A program made the position numbers and the translations under genes. From Flavobacteriales bacterium (GTDB lineage: Bacteria; Bacteroidota; Bacteroidia; Flavobacteriales_C; GCA-002722245), in the NCBI GenBank assembly GCA_023251095.1, contig JAHEZL010000016.1, positions 1-64,000 on the forward strand: a stretch of 64,000 nt of DNA, in the 5' to 3' direction. Position 1 is the first letter of the stretch; each line of letters begins with the position of its first letter. Positions 1 to 7,848 of the stretch are shown here, one piece after another. The notes beneath the pieces are model-generated. The model had not been told where the DNA came from. It saw only the letters and a list, made by a program, of their open reading frames with translations, and searched no databases.

Positions 1-135
1 ATAAAACTCCCGTAAATCAACTATTTCAGCACTATCAAGCAAATGAAAAAGGGAAAGAAAATCACAATCAACTGATTCTCTTTTAATTATGTTAGGACGC
101 TAGTGCGCTTCGCTAAACTTCACGGAGCATAGACT

Positions 136-891
136 TTACTCCTCCAGCATCTTTATAAATTCAACAGAAAAATTATACACATCTCCCGGCCAGCGTGCCG
201 ACAAATAATTTCTGTCTCTCACGAAAAAACCTCTTTGCAAATGCTGCAAATCATCTCTGAATATAGGGTTCGGACCTTTTACAAAATTTGCGCTATCCGA
301 CAACGCTTTTTTCACTTCATCCTCAACAGTGATTTCCGGATAAGTAAGATAATAATCCTTGAGCCATAATTTAGTCAATCGGAATGCCACCAATTCCTGC
401 GACTTCAACAATGAAGTTGTTTTGTAATCGTGAATCACAGGTTTTTGTGTGTTGGAATCTATGCTTCTGGCAGCAAGTACGACGCCGTGACATATTGCAG
501 CCACCGGTTTTTTTGCTTTAAAAAAATCAACTACAATTCCTTGTAATATTTTTGATTCCAAATATTCTTTCACTCCTTTATCATGTCCGCCCGGAAGCAA
601 AATCGCATCGTAATCACTCTCTTTAATATCATCGTATTTTACAGGATTACGAAATGAAATACTTTTTTCCATTTCACAATAGGCAGCCACAGCATCTTGC
701 CGTGCCCGGAGCAATGATTTCCAAATACCCAGATTTTCTCCTTTCAGCATCCGGACATCGGTTGCCGCTGGTTTTCCATCAGGCGTTGAAAAAGTGATGT
801 CGTATTTTTTTTCCGACAAAATTTTCCAGGGAAGAGCCACTTCACTTGGATCAAAACCATAAGACGGAACAGGAATTAATATTTTTTTCAT
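136..891 (-). CDS. DJ-1/PfpI-family protein (class I glutamine amidotransferase-like)
   Basis: 251 residues. The sequence shows a class I amidotransferase-like fold: a LLPGGHD turn near residues 98-104, a nucleophile elbow AICHG with Cys134 followed by His135, and an acidic residue near the N-terminus (Glu17 in DPSEVALP) that usually contacts the catalytic cysteine in DJ-1/PfpI and Hsp31-like proteins. Members act as chaperones, glyoxalase/deglycase-like enzymes or hydrolases of small electrophiles; which applies here cannot be told. There is no signal peptide, so it is cytoplasmic. The gene stands alone, divergent from the beta-helix gene. A strong intrinsic terminator hairpin sits only 26 bp upstream of its start codon, so its own promoter must be very short or it is expressed by read-through. 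The ATG at 891 is the only sensible start. Confidence 0.85.
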   Translation of the reverse strand: MKKILIPVPSYGFDPSEVALPWKILSEKKYDITFSTPDGKPAATDVRMLKGENLGIWKSLLRARQDAVAAYCEMEKSISFRNPVKYDDIKESDYDAILLPGGHDKGVKEYLESKILQGIVVDFFKAKKPVAAICHGVVLAARSIDSNTQKPVIHDYKTTSLLKSQELVAFRLTKLWLKDYYLTYPEITVEDEVKKALSDSANFVKGPNPIFRDDLQHLQRGFFVRDRNYLSARWPGDVYNFSVEFIKMLEE

Positions 892-916
892 ATCATTAAA
901 AGTAAATCATCTAAAA

Positions 917-951
917 TAAAAAAGTATCAGCGGGGAGCTGATACTTTTTTT
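917..951 (-). terminator. Bidirectional intrinsic terminator in a divergent gap
   Basis: A 13-bp perfect stem (918-930 with 938-950) and a 7-nt loop, with A/T runs on both sides so that it reads as a terminator in either direction. It lies between two divergent genes, so no annotated gene ends here. On the minus strand it would end a short transcript started near 1001. Confidence 0.8.
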
Positions 952-1001
952 ACACTCTACATCACGGGTAAATAAATGTAGATTACACTATTAACTACTA
1001 C
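918..1001 (-). ncRNA. Candidate small RNA A (orphan promoter to terminator unit)
   Basis: Predicted from signals only. A tandem repeat (1044-1051 and 1066-1073, period 22) lies 28 bp upstream of a -7-like box TACTTTTA (minus strand, 1008-1015). An intrinsic terminator follows at 918-951. The implied RNA is about 84 nt, has no reading frame with a start and more than two codons, and contains a second hairpin (CTACAT pairing with ATGTAG) before the terminator. It could instead be an attenuated leader of the downstream DJ-1-like gene. Confidence 0.4.
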
Positions 1002-1043
1002 TTACTGTAAAAGTAAAACAGGTCTGCGTTTTAAGAAGATATT

Positions 1044-1073
1044 ATTGTACAGAAATGAGGGTAAGATTGTTCA
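1044..1073 (-). promoter_or_regulatory. LytTR-like tandem direct repeat, copy a
   Basis: ATTGTACA (1044-1051) and ATTGTTCA (1066-1073), period 22 bp. On the minus strand they are followed after 28 bp by TACTTTTA (1008-1015), one mismatch from TAnnTTTG. The same layout occurs at four other places in the window. On the plus strand a box TAATTTAG (1076-1083) directly follows, so the beta-helix gene may also be affected. Confidence 0.5.
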
Positions 1074-1133
1074 CTTAATTTAGGGGGGCACGAAAAAGTG
1101 TTATCTTACATCAAATATTTATTTACAGATAAT

Positions 1134-2981
1134 ATGAAAACGCCTACCTGTAACAATAAGCTTAAGTATTCAGCTTTGATTTTTTTATTTTTTTTCTCGC
1201 TGAATAAAACTATGAATGCAGGAGTAAGTTATTATGTTGATGATGTGAATGGCGATGACTCCAGAACCAAGATTCAAGCTCAAAACCCTTCTACTCCATG
1301 GAAAAGTTTAACTCCTGTTAATGGCTATTTTTACATTGGAGGCGATTCTATAAAATTTAAATGTGGTGGCGTTTGGCGCGGAAGCATCAAAGGTAAAGGC
1401 GGTGGTGGTATTTCAAAAAAACACATTGTATTTACCAGCTATGGAACGGGTGCAAAACCATTGTTCCTTGGATCTTTAAACAAAAGTTCTGTTTCCGATT
1501 GGGTAGATGAAGGCAACAACATCTGGCATTGCAAAGACACTACACACTCAGATGTTGGAAATGTTATTTTCACTTTTAACAACGCTCTTGTTTTTGGACA
1601 CAAGAAATGGCAAGCCTCCGACCTTAAAGTACAAGGAGATTTTTGGTACGACAGGTGGAACAGTTACAATTTAAAAGTTTACTCAACAGTAAATCCGGCC
1701 TTAAAGTATTCCGGCATTGAATTGGCGCTTTCGCGCAAAGAATATATGGTAAGCTTCAGCGGGCAGGATTATATGGTAGTTGAAAACCTGGAATTTAAAT
1801 ATGGTGGAGGGTATTGCATCAAAGGCCATCAGTCGAGCAACTTAATATTTCAAAACTTAAAAATCACCTACATGGGTGGTGGAGACATGGATTATGCAAA
1901 TGGTTTTAAAGGCAGCAAAGGACAAGACACCAGTAGAAATATCCGCTATGGAAATGCCATTGAATTCAATGGTAATTGCAATAACATGATAGTGCGCAAC
2001 AATGAGGTTGGTGAAATGTATGATTGTGGTGTTGGTTGCGAAATGTACGTGTCAAATTCTAAAATGTATAACTTATATTTTTACAACAACATCATTTACA
2101 ATTGCGGATTGGCTTCTTTGGATTTTTGGGGTAGAGATGATAGCCATACTTCACTTTACAACAACATTCATTTTGAAAACAATACCTGTTATAATGCCGG
2201 CGCTGGTTGGGGTTATGAGGAGCGGCCCGACAAATATGGGGGTCAGGTGAATTTTTCTTTCACCAATATATCCAACAAAAATATTTTCTTTCAGAACAAT
2301 ATTTTTTACAACTCCTCCGCAGTAGGATCAAGTTATCCCATTTATTTCTCCTATGTATCTAATGTAGATGCTGCATTCCTTAAATTAAACAACAATCTTG
2401 TTTATCAGGAAGATTCAGCAAATTTTATTGCCGTATTTTACGCTGACTCGGTTAAAGATTACATCTATAACCAGGCAACTGTTGCCGGTGTAGCTAAATT
2501 TAAAACACAAACCGGAAAAGATTTAAATAGTGTATTTGCAAATCCGCTTGTGGTGAATCCTTCCGGGTTTGATTTTCATCTTTTAGCAAATTCTCCTTGC
2601 ATCAATACCGGGATAACCGATAGTATTACGAATGATTTTTCTTATAATCTACGTAGTGACGGCTATTATGATATTGGCGCTTACGAATATTCAGCCATTT
2701 CTGTTAACACAATCCATCCAAGTATTTCATTAAGTGGAATGGTGTATCCCAACCCAATTTCAGGAGCTGCTGTACTCCAAATTTCATCCGGAGAAAATAC
2801 TGCGGCAGTCATTACTATTTACGATATGTTGGGACAAAAAATATGGACTGAAAACGTGAATTTGTCAGAAGGCCAAAATCAAATTCCGTTATCAGTCAAC
2901 GAATTGTCCAATGGAATATATTTGCTGGTGATCCATTCAGCTTCTATGCAAAAGTCGCTGATGGTTGAGGTTTTCAAGTAA
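1134..2981 (+). CDS. Secreted right-handed parallel beta-helix protein with T9SS type A sorting domain
   Basis: 615 residues from the ATG at 1134. An in-frame GTG at 1098 gives a longer product but puts 12 residues in front of a good signal peptide (basic MKTPTCNNKLK, hydrophobic core, cut near MNAG), so I prefer 1134. The mature start (YYVDDVNGDD...TPWKSL) is typical of DUF1565-like parallel beta-helix proteins. Asn-rich repeats such as NNIIYNCG, NNIHFENNTC and NNIFYN mark the beta-helix rungs between about residues 210 and 430. The last 75 residues form a T9SS type A tail (VYPNP, YDMLGQKIW, LSNGIYLLVI), so the protein is exported through T9SS. Beta-helix proteins of this type are often polysaccharide lyases or epimerases; no catalytic residues could be assigned, so the substrate is unknown. 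The context (uronate and glucan genes) fits carbohydrate breakdown. Confidence 0.85.
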   Translation: MKTPTCNNKLKYSALIFLFFFSLNKTMNAGVSYYVDDVNGDDSRTKIQAQNPSTPWKSLTPVNGYFYIGGDSIKFKCGGVWRGSIKGKGGGGISKKHIVFTSYGTGAKPLFLGSLNKSSVSDWVDEGNNIWHCKDTTHSDVGNVIFTFNNALVFGHKKWQASDLKVQGDFWYDRWNSYNLKVYSTVNPALKYSGIELALSRKEYMVSFSGQDYMVVENLEFKYGGGYCIKGHQSSNLIFQNLKITYMGGGDMDYANGFKGSKGQDTSRNIRYGNAIEFNGNCNNMIVRNNEVGEMYDCGVGCEMYVSNSKMYNLYFYNNIIYNCGLASLDFWGRDDSHTSLYNNIHFENNTCYNAGAGWGYEERPDKYGGQVNFSFTNISNKNIFFQNNIFYNSSAVGSSYPIYFSYVSNVDAAFLKLNNNLVYQEDSANFIAVFYADSVKDYIYNQATVAGVAKFKTQTGKDLNSVFANPLVVNPSGFDFHLLANSPCINTGITDSITNDFSYNLRSDGYYDIGAYEYSAISVNTIHPSISLSGMVYPNPISGAAVLQISSGENTAAVITIYDMLGQKIWTENVNLSEGQNQIPLSVNELSNGIYLLVIHSASMQKSLMVEVFK

Positions 2982-3027
2982 ATAAATTATTTAGCAATGA
3001 TTTGAGAAATTGAGAAATGGTCGCTTT

Positions 3028-4143
3028 TTATTTTTTATCCAAAAAATCTGAAGTGACCTTAAAAGCAATCTGCGATCCCAAGCTTCCTGAAGCAATTGTG
3101 AAAAAATGATCAGTGAAAGGCAAGGCAACAAATTCATTGGTGATACCGGCCCGATTAATTTTATCAGCAAAATCTTTTTGTAGTTTAAACGGAATGAGAT
3201 GATCTTCCTCTCCAACAATAAGTAAAGTTGCAGGATATTGAGCACTTAATTTATTGGATACATCTACAGCAGCGTAAGCCGCTGGAAATTGCTGCGGAGA
3301 ACCTCCAATATATTCCTCGCACATAGCACGCGAAGTGATACCATAAAAACCTGAATTCTCTTTCCATAAAGCTGAAATATCCGCCGCAGGATAAACTGCA
3401 ACAACTAAACAAGGTTGATGAATGCCGTACGCCACTTGCAGGGCCAATGCTCCTCCGGCAGAAGAACCTGCAATAATTAATTTATCCATATCAAGATTGT
3501 AAACAGAGGCATGATCACCCATCCAAACTATAGCCGATGCTATATCAGCTGCCGCTTTATTCCAGGTTGGATAATTTTTATTTGCCAAACGATAATCCAC
3601 ATCAAAAACGATATAACCTCGGTCATTAAAAAATTTAGTCCACGCTGGTTCCTGATTGCGCGTACCTGAAACAAATCCCCCGCCATGTACTAATATGACA
3701 GGTTTTAATTTATTATTCCCTTTTACAAAAGATGGTTTTGAAACATCCATATACAAATCTTTTCCATCGGCCGTAGCGTATTTAACCGACTTTAAAAGAT
3801 CGGGAGAACCCATCTCCATTTGTACTTTAAGCCATGAAATATCAGTATGATACTTTCTGGCGGTTTGAGTCAACGCAATAATTGGAACACTGAAACCAAC
3901 TATATTAATAAGAGAAAGAAGCACAGCTATTTTTGCTGTTCGCACCGCACTTTTTTTGAAAGACCAATAAGACAACCAACCAAAAAAAATACTACCAAGA
4001 AATAAATGAAGTGCAAAAAAACTTTCCAGCAATGTACCTGTTTCACCAAAAAAAGGAAGAGTCGGTATCATTAATCCGGTTAAAATCAGAAATAACAATC
4101 CTGAAAAAGAAAGAGAAATATAGCGGAGCATTTTATTTTTCAT
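3028..4143 (-). CDS. Membrane-anchored alpha/beta hydrolase (carboxylesterase/BD-FAE type)
   Basis: 371 residues from the ATG at 4143. The frame can be extended to 4212, but that overlaps the upstream gene by 56 bp, and the stop of that gene at 4157 leaves a natural 13-bp gap to 4143. The first ~95 residues hold about three hydrophobic segments. The catalytic domain follows: oxyanion motif HGGG (about 153-156), nucleophile GSSAGG (Ser228), acid Asp314 in GEEDHL and His346 in FTDHFF. This is the layout of esterases of the BD-FAE/hormone-sensitive-lipase group, which remove acyl groups from small esters or decorated glycans. It is probably transcribed with the cytochrome-like lipoprotein and the small membrane protein upstream. 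The natural substrate is unknown. Confidence 0.85.
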   Translation of the reverse strand: MKNKMLRYISLSFSGLLFLILTGLMIPTLPFFGETGTLLESFFALHLFLGSIFFGWLSYWSFKKSAVRTAKIAVLLSLINIVGFSVPIIALTQTARKYHTDISWLKVQMEMGSPDLLKSVKYATADGKDLYMDVSKPSFVKGNNKLKPVILVHGGGFVSGTRNQEPAWTKFFNDRGYIVFDVDYRLANKNYPTWNKAAADIASAIVWMGDHASVYNLDMDKLIIAGSSAGGALALQVAYGIHQPCLVVAVYPAADISALWKENSGFYGITSRAMCEEYIGGSPQQFPAAYAAVDVSNKLSAQYPATLLIVGEEDHLIPFKLQKDFADKINRAGITNEFVALPFTDHFFTIASGSLGSQIAFKVTSDFLDKK

Positions 4144-4156
4144 GAATTCACGGAGA

Positions 4157-4516
4157 TTATTCCATGCAGCCATTCTGTACCCAGCATGTAATTTTCTTAA
4201 CGGTAGCATCATCTAACTTACTGCTCCCCTGAGGCATTGCCTGATAACCTGAAAGATGCTGAACGGCTCCTACAATTTTATCTTTCGCACTTTTACATAC
4301 CGAGTATGTAGTAAAATTATACCCTCCCGCAGCAGAAGAATTATGACAACCCGAAAGGGCACAATTTGCTGTCATGATTGCTTTTATATCAGCTGTATAA
4401 GTTGGTGTTATTCCACTGCAATCTATAACAACAACAGTTTCTGCTTTGCTGCAGGAGGCAAAAAAAACACTACCTGTCAACAGTAGTCCAAGAGATAATT
4501 CACAAATATTTTTCAT
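4157..4516 (-). CDS. Small lipoprotein with c-type-cytochrome-like CX4CH motif
   Basis: 119 residues. A lipoprotein signal ends FFASC with Cys22 as the lipidated residue. The mature part carries CALSGCH (residues 52-58), a CX4CH pattern rather than the usual CXXCH, and a possible axial methionine in YQAMPQG (Met93). The C-terminal VKKITCWVQNGC holds two more cysteines. Lipoproteins with ANCAxSGCH are common in Bacteroidota next to YceI-like and cytochrome genes and resemble the Planctomycete-type cytochrome c domain. Whether heme is bound through CX4CH cannot be decided from sequence. It sits in a likely operon with yceI, a 4-TM protein and the esterase, which suggests an envelope electron-transfer or stress role. 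Confidence 0.75.
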   Translation of the reverse strand: MKNICELSLGLLLTGSVFFASCSKAETVVVIDCSGITPTYTADIKAIMTANCALSGCHNSSAAGGYNFTTYSVCKSAKDKIVGAVQHLSGYQAMPQGSSKLDDATVKKITCWVQNGCME

Positions 4517-4537
4517 ATAAATTCTTATTTAATTTTT

Positions 4538-4927
4538 TTACAGTTTAAAAAATGGCGACACTACAAGAAAAGAAAGTACCGGAAAGAAATGCATGGGTAT
4601 AGCTAAACCTGGGAAAAGTTCCGGACTATCTATTTCCATGGGCAACTGGAAGGCCAACACACCTAAGATGCTTACAAAACTCAAAAGCGAATACACCACA
4701 TTCAACCATCCGAATATTTTTTCACCTCTCCATTTATATCCGATGAAATATCCTGTTGCCATTAAAGCACAAGCAAATGCACTAGCACCAATAATGCCTC
4801 CGGTGTTGAGCACGGAATCGAAATGGAGATCAAATGCCGTAATGTACACTTGTTTATAAATCACACCTGCTATAGCTGCCAACACAGCGCTTATTAATGC
4901 GTGTAGCACAATTCGTTTTGCCGTCAT
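4538..4927 (-). CDS. Small four-helix membrane protein, unknown function
   Basis: 129 residues with four predicted membrane segments (about 5-25, 40-65, 75-100 and 105-127) and short loops. I do not recognise a family. It lies 6 bp downstream of yceI and 21 bp upstream of the cytochrome-like lipoprotein, so it is most likely co-transcribed with them. Small integral membrane partners of YceI-type proteins are often cytochrome b561-like, but this protein lacks the paired histidines expected for heme b, so that role is not supported. Confidence 0.65.
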   Translation of the reverse strand: MTAKRIVLHALISAVLAAIAGVIYKQVYITAFDLHFDSVLNTGGIIGASAFACALMATGYFIGYKWRGEKIFGWLNVVYSLLSFVSILGVLAFQLPMEIDSPELFPGLAIPMHFFPVLSFLVVSPFFKL

Positions 4928-4933
4928 ATTTTA

Positions 4934-5464
4934 CTATTTAGTTACTGATGCCACAATATTGATCTCTATAATTTCAGGCACATGCATTTTTGTAATACCA
5001 TATTCTTTGGTATTAACAGTTAGTTTGCCACTAAAAATTCCTTCAACTCCTTTATTGGTGAAAGTAAAAGGCAAGCTAAGCGCTTTGGTAACTCCCCGCA
5101 TAGTCAATTTCCCAAGAGCTGTATAAGAGGTTCCTTTTTTATTTACAGATTCCGAGACGAAAGTAATTTCCGGAAATTGTTTAGCATTTAATGCGTCGGC
5201 TCCTTTGGCGTGTTTGTTTTTCATGCCATTTCCTGTGTTGATGGTATTCACATTGATGGAAGCAGAGATCTTTGCTTTTTCCGGAACAGCTTCATCAAAG
5301 AGGATAGCTGTTTTTAACCCTTTAAAAGTTCCTTCCAGATCACCCCCTTTAAAAGTGACGGAGTAAGATTGCTCGTTTAACTTCCAATCGGACGACTGAA
5401 CTACTGTAAATGCTGATAACGCTAGTACTGCGAAAGCACCTAATGCTAATTTGATTGTTTTCAT
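4934..5464 (-). CDS. YceI-family periplasmic lipid-binding-like protein
   Basis: 176 residues with a clear signal peptide (MKTIKLALGAFAVLALSAFT). The mature part matches the YceI lipocalin-like barrel: WKLNEQSYSVTFKG at the start, then ISASINVNTINTGN, the conserved FPEITFVSE, LTMRGVTKALSLPF and the closing EIIEINIVAS. YceI proteins bind isoprenoid-like lipids and are linked to stress or respiratory functions in the periplasm. The gene heads an operon with the small membrane protein, the CX4CH lipoprotein and probably the esterase. A long hairpin covers the ribosome-binding region right up to the start codon, pointing to translational control. A Crp/Fnr-type regulator is encoded next to it in the same direction. 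Confidence 0.9.
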   Translation of the reverse strand: MKTIKLALGAFAVLALSAFTVVQSSDWKLNEQSYSVTFKGGDLEGTFKGLKTAILFDEAVPEKAKISASINVNTINTGNGMKNKHAKGADALNAKQFPEITFVSESVNKKGTSYTALGKLTMRGVTKALSLPFTFTNKGVEGIFSGKLTVNTKEYGITKMHVPEIIEINIVASVTK

Positions 5465-5510
5465 TTTCTTCTTTGTTTAAGTTTATGATGCAAACTTGCA
5501 AAGAAGAAAG
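5464..5510 (-). promoter_or_regulatory. RBS-sequestering hairpin in the yceI leader
   Basis: On the minus strand CTTTCTTCTTTG (5' side) pairs over 11 bp with CAAAGAAGAAA directly before the ATG. An inner stem AAGTTT/AAACTT closes a 7-nt loop. The purine-rich ribosome-binding stretch AAGAAGAAA is entirely in the stem, so translation would be shut unless the hairpin opens. Confidence 0.55.
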
Positions 5511-5570
5511 AACCTGTGAATTGATGTATGGTAAGAAAGAAAGCCTTAGACTTAATATATGTTAATTGCG

Positions 5571-6107
5571 CTATTTCTTCGCTACCAGTTCTTTTCTCAC
5601 CCTGCTTAAGCTCTCAGGAGTAATGCCTATGTAAGAGGCAATCATTTTTAAAGGAACCCGTTGGGCGAGATTGGGATATGTTTTAATAAAAGTTTCGTAG
5701 CGCTCTTCTGCGGTAGCGCTCAACAACAAAATAATTCGTTTTCGAAATGAGTTCAATTTCCTTTGAAGTCCGCTTATATGTTTATTCGCAGCATCCACAT
5801 TCATATCCGGCGATCTTAAATCACCGGAATTCAAAACCTTGATCACCGAATCCTCTATTGCATCTATATAAAATATTGCCTCCTTTTTTTCTAATACGGC
5901 CTCCTCATCACTTACTATCCAGTTTTCGGGTGCAAACTGATAAATGTATTCCTTGCCATTACTGTTGATGATATAAGCTCTGAGACATCCCTCCTCCACA
6001 AAAAATGCACTATTTGTAAAATCACCGGCCCTCAAAAGGATTTCTCCTTTTTTCACCTGCTTTGCGGGAAAGGATTTAAAATGTTCTTTAAGGTTAATTT
6101 CTTGCAT
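5571..6107 (-). CDS. Crp/Fnr-family transcriptional regulator
   Basis: 178 residues from the ATG at 6107; the frame stays open up to 6221 but the family usually begins with a sequence like MQEINLKEHF. The N-terminal part is a cyclic-nucleotide-binding-like barrel (VKKGEILLRAGDFTNSAFFVEEGCLRAY). The C-terminal part (VPLKMIASYIGITPESLSRVRKEL) is a winged helix with the recognition helix TPESLSRVR typical of the Bacteroidota Crp subgroup. No arginine-serine phosphate cassette for cAMP is evident, as is usual in this subgroup, so the signal is unknown. It lies 106 bp upstream of yceI, and it may act on that operon. Confidence 0.85.
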   Translation of the reverse strand: MQEINLKEHFKSFPAKQVKKGEILLRAGDFTNSAFFVEEGCLRAYIINSNGKEYIYQFAPENWIVSDEEAVLEKKEAIFYIDAIEDSVIKVLNSGDLRSPDMNVDAANKHISGLQRKLNSFRKRIILLLSATAEERYETFIKTYPNLAQRVPLKMIASYIGITPESLSRVRKELVAKK

Positions 6108-6292
6108 GGATAATGAATGAGGAATTACGCGGTCAAATTTAGTAATTAATCGGATTCCTGATTGAAGATAATAGCAGGCAGTTTTTTTTATTTCATTTCT
6201 CTCTTTTTTTATTGTGAACAAACATCATATGTTCTGCTCACTGTCATTGCCTCGCTTACAGGAAGAGCTACCTTTGTATAGGTTTAATGGGA

Positions 6293-6439
6293 AAAGAAGT
6301 TCCTGATTTTCATGACAGTGTTATACTTTTGAAAGCGCCTTACCCCTATAAGCGCAAACTTAGCCTCTCAGGCTTTTAATATGGTAGTGTACCCTAAATA
6401 TCATTCGCTTACCATTCGTTTGAAAGCAGGAACTTCTTT
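6293..6439. repeat. 13-bp inverted repeat at the edges of the exuT-crp gap
   Basis: AAAGAAGTTCCTG (6293-6305) and its exact complement (6427-6439) enclose 121 bp without a gene; the right arm overlaps the last codons of exuT. The segment also holds two copies of GAAAGC. It may be a small degenerate mobile repeat; no coding content is seen. Confidence 0.35.
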
Positions 6440-7718
6440 ATTTCACCACCACCTGCTCCAACTTATTATTAAAGATGTTCACCAACAGTAAAGCCGGTAA
6501 ATATGCACAGCTCGCTGCTATAAACAATGGCATCGGACCATATTCCTGATACACCAATCCCGTGATTGCAGCTACAACCATTCCCATCAATGAGCCCATC
6601 ATAGAACCGATTCCCACTACGGAAGCCACGGCTGATTTTGGAAAAGAATCGGAAACCGTTGTAAATAAATTAGCGCTCCAACCCTGATGCGCTGCGGCTG
6701 CCAAGGCTATTAATCCTATGGCTACAGAAATATTTGAAGTCATCGACGCAAAGAAAATCGGCGTTACTGCAAGGGCACAAATCAGCATCGTTAATTTTCT
6801 GGATTTATTAACAGTCCACCCTTTTTTTATCAGATGAGAAGAAAGCCATCCGCCTAAAATACTTCCGCCATCCGACACCAGGTAAATAACTATCATTGGA
6901 ACAAACATGGTTTTTAAATCAACGTTGTGTTCTTCTTTGAAAAAAGTAGGCAGCCACGTAAGAAACAAATACCAAACAGGATCGGTGAGCATTTTTCCTA
7001 AAGCAAAAGCCCATGTTTGTTTGTAGGACAATAATTTCATCCAGCTTATTTTTTTTGCAGGCTCCACTTCCTGATCAGCACAGATGTACGCCAGTTCTTC
7101 TTTTGAAACTTTCGGATGCTCCGCAGGTTTTTTATAAGTGATGAGCCAGAAAAACAACCAGATGAATCCAAATGTTCCCGTAACTACAAAAGCACTTTGC
7201 CATCCATAAGAAATCACTAAAAAAGGCACCAGGATCGGCGCCAGTATTGCTCCGATATTCGAACCCGCGTTGAACAATCCTGTTGCGAACGAACGTTCTT
7301 TTTTAGGAAACCACTCCGCAATGGTTTTCACGCAGGCCGGATAATTGGCTGCTTCACCGAGGCCGAGAAAAAATCTTCCGATACCCAATCCCGAAACCGA
7401 TTTTGCCAAAGCGTGTCCGGCTGCAGAAACACTCCACAACACTATCGCAAAACTAAAACCTTTTCTACTTCCGAATCTATCCAGCACACTTCCCATCACC
7501 AAAAAACCCAGTGCGTATGCGCCTTTGAAAGCAGCATCCAAATAGCCAAAAAGTTCTTTATTGAGTTTTCCATTGGCATCAGCTAAACCCAAATCGTGGA
7601 TAAACCCTTCGTCGGTGGCAACCAAAGAGAGCACCTGACGATCGATGTAATTGATGGCCGTTGCAAAGAACAAGAGCGCGACAATTCTCCATCTGTATTT
7701 ACTTATTGTTGGGGTCAT
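6438..7718 (-). CDS. exuT: Hexuronate transporter, MFS (ACS family)
   Basis: 426 residues with about twelve membrane helices. The N-terminus YRWRIVALLFFATAINYIDR, the loop LDRFGSRKG between helices 2 and 3, and GRFFLGLGEAANYPACVKTIAEWFPKKER are signatures of the anion:cation symporter family that includes ExuT (galacturonate/glucuronate) and GarP. It imports hexuronate with protons across the inner membrane. It is the last gene of the uronate operon, 83 bp after uxaC, and that gap carries a palindromic repeat. Sequence alone does not separate glucuronate from galacturonate, and other organic acids cannot be excluded, but the operon context makes hexuronate the best call. Confidence 0.88.
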   Translation of the reverse strand: MTPTISKYRWRIVALLFFATAINYIDRQVLSLVATDEGFIHDLGLADANGKLNKELFGYLDAAFKGAYALGFLVMGSVLDRFGSRKGFSFAIVLWSVSAAGHALAKSVSGLGIGRFFLGLGEAANYPACVKTIAEWFPKKERSFATGLFNAGSNIGAILAPILVPFLVISYGWQSAFVVTGTFGFIWLFFWLITYKKPAEHPKVSKEELAYICADQEVEPAKKISWMKLLSYKQTWAFALGKMLTDPVWYLFLTWLPTFFKEEHNVDLKTMFVPMIVIYLVSDGGSILGGWLSSHLIKKGWTVNKSRKLTMLICALAVTPIFFASMTSNISVAIGLIALAAAAHQGWSANLFTTVSDSFPKSAVASVVGIGSMMGSLMGMVVAAITGLVYQEYGPMPLFIAASCAYLPALLLVNIFNNKLEQVVVK

Positions 7719-7762
7719 TTGAATTTTAAATATTTAATTTTCCGTTGTGCCTTCACCCACTA

Positions 7763-7848
7763 CGTCATTGCGAAATTTTTGTACTCAAAAATGAAGCAAC
7801 CTCATTTTATATAATGAGTTTGCTTCGTCGTTCCTCCTCGCAATGATG
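7763..7848. repeat. Palindromic REP-like repeat, copy 1
   Basis: Imperfect long palindrome with outer arms CGTCATTGCGA and CTCGCAATGATG and an inner GAAGCAA/TTGCTTC pairing. It belongs to the same family as 17107-17182 and 32410-32448. It overlaps the 3' end of uxaC. Confidence 0.75.

Noticed and set aside
1-135. Possible feature before the DJ-1-like gene
   Set aside because: Only a short GC-richer patch (around 95-125) is visible; no gene, hairpin with T-run or repeat partner could be shown.
1098-1133. GTG start for the beta-helix protein
   Set aside because: It would put 12 residues before a complete signal peptide; the ATG at 1134 fits better.
2002-2250. Second ORF within the beta-helix gene
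   Set aside because: Shadow frame of a gene with clear domain content; no start signal or family resemblance.
6400-6418. ATCATTCG/ACCATTCG as a sixth copy of the LytTR-like repeat
   Set aside because: The period is 11 rather than 21-22 and no -7 box lies 27-29 bp away.
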